Below are positions 60,611-64,000 of a stretch of 64,000 nt of DNA, piece by piece. This stretch comes from Bacillota bacterium (GTDB taxonomy: Bacteria; Bacillota; Clostridia; Oscillospirales; Ruminococcaceae). The stretch lies in assembly GCA_023460535.1 (NCBI GenBank), contig JAEWPV010000016.1:248001-312000 (forward strand). The letters are read 5' to 3'. The number at the start of each line of letters is the position of its first letter. Position 1 is the first letter of the stretch. Made by a program: the position numbers and the translations under genes. Below the pieces are notes generated by a model. The model was not told where the DNA came from. It saw only the letters and a program-made list of their open reading frames with translations, and did no database searches.

Positions 60611-61120
60611 ATGAAAAAAAACACCATCCCAGACCTGATTACAGATAGAATATGGCAGATAGACGAGCAGGTGCTTCGCAGTTTGGGTGTGCGCGCGTTG
60701 ATTGTGGATGTGGACAACACCTTGTCCTCCCACGGCTCGCCGCTGCCCGAAAAAGAGGTCGTGCCATGGCTAGCGCGCATGAACGAGCTTAAGGTGCCGG
60801 TGGTCATCCTGTCAAACAACACCAAAAAGCGCGTGGAGCCGTTTGCAAACAAGCTGGGGCTGCCCTTTGTACACTTTGCCGTTAAGCCGATGCGCGGCGG
60901 CTTTTTGCGCGCGCAGGCTCAGTTGTCTTGCCCCCCCGGAGAGATTGCGGTGGTGGGCGACCAGATTTTTACCGACATCGTGGGCGGAAACAAGATGGGG
61001 ATGAAGACGGTTCTGGTGCTGCCGATACAGGACGACACCAACCTGTGGGTTCGCTTTAAGCGAGGCTTTGAAAAACGGTATATAGACCGCTATTATAACG
61101 ATAAATCAAAACAGGGTTAA
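60611..61120 (+). CDS. yqeG: YqeG family HAD-IIIA phosphatase
   Basis: This 169-residue HAD-superfamily protein has the nucleophile motif IVDVDNTLSSHGSPLP (about 33-48; the first Asp of DVDNT), VVILSNNTKKRVEPFA, and the acidic GEIAVVGDQIFTDIVGGNKMGM. Its substrate is unknown; in Bacillus it lies beside genes for ribosome assembly and shikimate synthesis. The ATG at 60611 follows AAGGAAAGG. The preceding 155 bases after the rpsU terminator contain no gene. Confidence 0.93.
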   Translation: MKKNTIPDLITDRIWQIDEQVLRSLGVRALIVDVDNTLSSHGSPLPEKEVVPWLARMNELKVPVVILSNNTKKRVEPFANKLGLPFVHFAVKPMRGGFLRAQAQLSCPPGEIAVVGDQIFTDIVGGNKMGMKTVLVLPIQDDTNLWVRFKRGFEKRYIDRYYNDKSKQG

Positions 61121-61210
61121 TGCGCCAAGGTACGGCGTCGTAAAACCTGTAAGACATATTTTTAGGTGTGTGCTAATGCGGCGCACCCAAAAACAAAAGG
61201 GGTGACGAAC

Positions 61211-62071
61211 ATGGGCGTATACTTTGGTCCCGCCGGCAACTCGGATAGCTTTGCCGCCATGGGATACAAAAAGAGTACCGACATCCCCGGCTATGTGGTT
61301 AAAATGGGGCTGAATGCCTACGAGTACCAATGCGGACGAGGGGTAAAGATATCGGAGGATTCCGCAAAGGCGCTGGGTAAACAGGCGGCGGAGCACGGGG
61401 TTCAGCTTTCTTTGCACTCACCGTATTACATCTCGCTTTCCAGTGTAGAGGAGGAAAAACGTCTGGGTTCCATCCGGTATATTCTGCAAAGTGCGCACGC
61501 GGTGAACGCCATGGGCGGGGTGCGTGTGGTCGTACACTCGGGCTCGGCGTCCAAGATTTCGCGCGAACAGGCGCTGGAGTACGCAAAGGACACCCTAAAG
61601 CGCGCGGCACTGGCGCTGGACGAGCAGGGGTTATCCCACATTCGGCTTTGCCCCGAAACGATGGGAAAGATCAATCAACTCGGCACGCTGGAGGAGGTCA
61701 TCGAGCTTTGTAAGGTGGATGAACGGTTTATCCCCTGTATCGACTTTGGGCACCTCAATGCCCGCACACTGGGCGGGCTTCGCTCCTTCTCGGACTACGA
61801 GGAGATTTTTACCAAGATCGAAAACGGTCTGGGGCTCTCGCGCTTGCGGGAGTTCCACTCCCATTTTTCAAAAATAGAGTACACCCAAAACGGAGGGGAA
61901 AAGCGCCACCTGACATTTGAGGACACCGTGTACGGCCCGGATTTCGAACCGGTGGCGGAGCTTATCGCAAAAAAGAACTGTGCGCCAACCATCATCTGCG
62001 AGTCGGACGGCACGCAGGCGGAGGACGCAAGGACGATGAGAGACATCTACGAAGCGGTTATCGAGCGGTAA
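61211..62071 (+). CDS. nfo: Endonuclease IV-like AP endonuclease / TIM-barrel protein
   Basis: This 286-residue protein shows the zinc-ligand pattern of endonuclease IV: LHSPYYISLSS (about 72-82), VVVHSGSASK, CPETMGKINQLGTLEE, CIDFGHLNARTLG, FHSHFSKIEYT and ICESDG near the C-terminus. It should cut DNA at abasic sites. The C-terminal HLTFEDTVYGPDF segment differs from the usual Nfo, so a narrower sub-family is likely. The ATG at 61211 follows AAAGGGGTGA. Confidence 0.87.
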   Translation: MGVYFGPAGNSDSFAAMGYKKSTDIPGYVVKMGLNAYEYQCGRGVKISEDSAKALGKQAAEHGVQLSLHSPYYISLSSVEEEKRLGSIRYILQSAHAVNAMGGVRVVVHSGSASKISREQALEYAKDTLKRAALALDEQGLSHIRLCPETMGKINQLGTLEEVIELCKVDERFIPCIDFGHLNARTLGGLRSFSDYEEIFTKIENGLGLSRLREFHSHFSKIEYTQNGGEKRHLTFEDTVYGPDFEPVAELIAKKNCAPTIICESDGTQAEDARTMRDIYEAVIER

Positions 62072-62114
62072 ATCAAACGGCAGTCGGTCTGCGTAGAATG
62101 AAAGGACGAAATGT

Positions 62115-62555
62115 ATGAACACAAGGATACTGGTACTCAACGGTCCGAATCTCAACCTGACCGGCACCCGCAAGCCGGAGATCTACGGCAGCACAACCCT
62201 TGCAGAGATCAACGAGCAGATTGCGGCGCATGCGGCCACAAAGGGTCTTTCCTGCGACTTTTTTCAGAGCAACCACGAGGGTGCGATTATCGACCGCCTG
62301 CACGAGGCGCGGGGCGTATATCTCGGCGTGATTCTCAATGCGGGCGCATACACCCATTACAGCTATGCCATCCGCGATGCCATCGAGGCGGTGGAGCTGC
62401 CGGTGGTAGAGGTGCACATCTCAAACATCTTTGCGCGCGACGGGTTCCGCGCCCATTCGGTGCTCAGCGAGGTCTGTTGCGGTCACATCAGCGGGTTTGG
62501 CGCGCCTGTGTCCTACCTGTTGGCGGTGGACGCTCTGGCAAGGCTTAACGGGTAG
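62115..62555 (+). CDS. aroQ: 3-dehydroquinate dehydratase, type II
   Basis: This 146-residue dodecameric enzyme of the shikimate pathway starts ILVLNGPNLNLTGTRKPEIYG, with the catalytic Tyr near residue 24; FFQSNHEGAIID, LNAGAYTHYSYAIRDAI (His, about 75-91) and VEVHISNIFARDGFRAHS follow. The ATG at 62115 is preceded by AAAGGACG. An overlapping reading 4 bases away in another frame is not coding. It is followed by pepQ and efp, a common order. Confidence 0.96.
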   Translation: MNTRILVLNGPNLNLTGTRKPEIYGSTTLAEINEQIAAHAATKGLSCDFFQSNHEGAIIDRLHEARGVYLGVILNAGAYTHYSYAIRDAIEAVELPVVEVHISNIFARDGFRAHSVLSEVCCGHISGFGAPVSYLLAVDALARLNG

Positions 62556-62584
62556 ACAACTTACTGCAAAGGAGCATACGCAAC

Positions 62585-63667
62585 GTGTTAACCGAAAACA
62601 ATAAGCTGAATACGCTTAAAAGCAATCTGCCAACCGGTATAGACGCCGCCGTGATTGTATCAAGCCCCAACCGCAGGTATTATCTTGGGTTTGATTCGCA
62701 CGACGCAGGGCTTTTGTTTGTCACGCGCGAAGTCGCGTATTTCATCATTGACTTCCGCTACATTGAAACGGCGCGCGCCAAGGTGCAGGGTGCCGAGGTT
62801 TTGCTGCAGGAGGATATCTACGCTCAGGTGCGTGGGTTGTGCGACCGGCACAACGTAAAAACCGCCGCTGTAGAGACAAGCTACGTTACCCTGCGCGAGA
62901 CGGAGCGAATCGGGCGCATGCTGCGTGAGGTGCAGTTAGTAGAAACAAACGAGCTTGACGATGCAATCCGCGCCCAGCGTGCGGTGAAGGACGCGCGTGA
63001 GATTGCAAGCTTAAAAGAGGCGCAGCGGCTGACCGACGAGACGTTTTCCTACATTCTGCCCCGTATTACAGCAGGGAAAACCGAGCGGGAGATTGCCCTT
63101 GATATGGAGTTTTTCATCCGCAGTCAGGGCGCGGAGGCGGCTTCGTTTGACTTTATTGTGGTCGCGGGTAAAAACAGCTCACTGCCGCATGGTGTACCGG
63201 GCAATACGCTTCTGCAACGGGGCGATTTTGTGACCATGGATTTTGGCGCAGTGGTGGACGGGTATCATTCTGATATGACCCGCACCGTAGCACTGGGGCA
63301 GGTTAACGACGAGCAGCGACGGGTGTACGATACGGTGCTCACAGCGCAAAAAGCGGTGCTTGCGCAGATTAAAGCGGGCGTAAACTGCGCCGCAATGGAC
63401 AAAATAGCAAGAGATATCATCTATAGCGCGGGCTATGAGGGGTGCTTTGGACATGGGCTTGGGCACAGCGTGGGCATAGAGATTCACGAAAACCCCCGTT
63501 TTTCAATGATGAGTGACGAAAAAGCCCCAGCCGGCACGGTGATGACTGTCGAGCCGGGCATCTATCTGGCAGGACGGTTCGGCGTGCGAATCGAGGATTT
63601 TGGGGTGGTTACCGAGGATGGCTTTGATAATTTCACGAAAAGTTCAAAGGAGCTATTGCTTCTTTAA
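62585..63667 (+). CDS. pepQ: Xaa-Pro peptidase (M24 family)
   Basis: This 360-residue metallopeptidase removes X-Pro residues. An N-terminal creatinase-like domain (about 5-125) precedes the catalytic domain. The metal ligands appear in order: DFGAVVDGYHSDMTRT (two Asp), GHGLGHSVGIEIHENP (His), VEPGIYL (Glu) and VRIEDFGVV (Glu). The start is GTG after AAAGGAGC. Its job here may be peptide turnover; its place between aroQ and efp is conserved in Firmicutes. Confidence 0.95.
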   Translation: MLTENNKLNTLKSNLPTGIDAAVIVSSPNRRYYLGFDSHDAGLLFVTREVAYFIIDFRYIETARAKVQGAEVLLQEDIYAQVRGLCDRHNVKTAAVETSYVTLRETERIGRMLREVQLVETNELDDAIRAQRAVKDAREIASLKEAQRLTDETFSYILPRITAGKTEREIALDMEFFIRSQGAEAASFDFIVVAGKNSSLPHGVPGNTLLQRGDFVTMDFGAVVDGYHSDMTRTVALGQVNDEQRRVYDTVLTAQKAVLAQIKAGVNCAAMDKIARDIIYSAGYEGCFGHGLGHSVGIEIHENPRFSMMSDEKAPAGTVMTVEPGIYLAGRFGVRIEDFGVVTEDGFDNFTKSSKELLLL

Positions 63668-63710
63668 AGAAAATATGCCAAAAACCGCACAAAACGGCGA
63701 AAATGAAAAA

Positions 63711-63745
63711 TAACACTTGAAAAGTTAAGTGTTATCAGATAAAAT
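63711..63745 (+). promoter_or_regulatory. efp promoter with an inverted repeat over the -35 box
   Basis: TTGAAA (63717-63722) and TAAAAT (63740-63745) are 17 bp apart. TAACACTT (63711-63718) and AAGTGTTA (63727-63734) form a perfect 8-bp-arm inverted repeat overlapping the -35 hexamer, a possible operator. Confidence 0.6.
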
Positions 63746-63827
63746 TAGAATGTTATAGATAAACGACCAATTACCCAGTGCTTGCAATGCGTTTTGTGAC
63801 ACTGAAATTGATGGAGGGTTACATTGT

Positions 63828-64000
63828 ATGATTTCAGCAGGTGAGTTTAGAAACGGCGTTACCTTTGACATGGACGGCAACGTTGTACAAATTATCGAGT
63901 TTCAGCATGTGAAGCCCGGTAAAGGCGCCGCTTTTGTTCGCACAAAGATCAAAAACGTCATTACGGGTTCTGTGGTGGAAAAAACCTTTAGCCCCAACGA
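63828..64000 (+). CDS. efp: Translation elongation factor P, N-terminal part
   Basis: The first 57 codons are present before the window ends. MISAGEFRNGVTFDMDGNV and FQHVKPGKGAAFVRTKIKNV are the EF-P N-domain; the Lys in KPGKGAAF is the residue modified in many bacteria. EF-P rescues ribosomes stalled at polyproline. The ATG follows GGAGG. Its promoter is at 63717-63745. Confidence 0.96.
   Translation, partial: MISAGEFRNGVTFDMDGNVVQIIEFQHVKPGKGAAFVRTKIKNVITGSVVEKTFSPN

Noticed and set aside
1..64000. tRNA, rRNA, CRISPR arrays, insertion sequences or prophage genes
   Set aside because: No cloverleaf-like CCA-ended stretch, no repeat-spacer array and no transposase or integrase motif was found in either strand; gene order is housekeeping throughout.

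Overview
The window is chromosomal housekeeping DNA from a moderately GC-rich, endospore-forming member of the Firmicutes, class Clostridia; an Oscillospiraceae/Ruminococcaceae-like relative is my best guess. The evidence is SpoIID, AddAB rather than RecBCD, RsfS, YqeG, an NadD-YqeK fusion, DprA-TopA-TrmFO synteny, an infC-rpmI-rplT operon and an OadB/OadG sodium-pump pair. I saw no phage, transposase, CRISPR array, tRNA or rRNA gene. Coding density is high and many genes overlap by 4 bases. TTG and GTG starts are frequent, and infC appears to start with ATC.

Layout. 1-2.2 kb: end of an unidentified gene, its terminator, then a GntR(YtrA)-ABC transporter operon behind a promoter that carries a perfect 13-bp inverted repeat. 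2.2-9 kb: membrane protein of unknown function, citrate synthase, SpoIID, and a CadC-like repressor/CadA-like metal ATPase operon with a recognisable SmtB/ArsR-type operator. 9.2-14.6 kb: ferredoxin, tRNA/rRNA methyltransferases (TrmN6-like, RsmI), DUF2500 protein, LysA, DUF421 protein, YbaK-type deacylase. 14.7-18.6 kb (minus strand): DUF3810 metallopeptidase-like membrane protein and a full-length P2-type ATPase homologue whose catalytic motifs have all been replaced. 18.9-28 kb: phosphoglucomutase, L31, YigZ, dGTPase-like protein, DnaG-RpoD, Rrf2 regulator, CDF transporter. 28-31 kb: AraC regulator divergent from oadG-oadB. 31-38 kb: addB-addA and a small HMA-fold protein without the metal-binding cysteines. 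38.3-49 kb: infC-rpmI-rplT, TrmH-type methyltransferase, dprA, topA, trmFO, a nitrilase-family hydrolase, plsX, rnc, radical SAM protein. 49-60 kb: smc, ftsY, rdgB, yhbY, nadD-yqeK, LCP ligase, rsfS, leuS. 60-64 kb: rpsU (58 codons), yqeG, endonuclease IV-like protein, aroQ, pepQ, and the start of efp.

How the genes work together. Most encode replication, repair, translation and envelope functions in conserved Firmicute order. The accessory content is modest: metal efflux, a GntR-controlled ABC exporter, an incomplete sodium pump next to an AraC regulator, and the pseudo-ATPase. The most unusual element is the pseudo-P-type ATPase (15921-18551). It keeps an intact reading frame of normal length and normal membrane topology but has lost the phosphorylated Asp, the TGES, TGD and GDGxND motifs and the M4 PEGL motif, so it is probably a sensor, scaffold or regulator rather than a pump.
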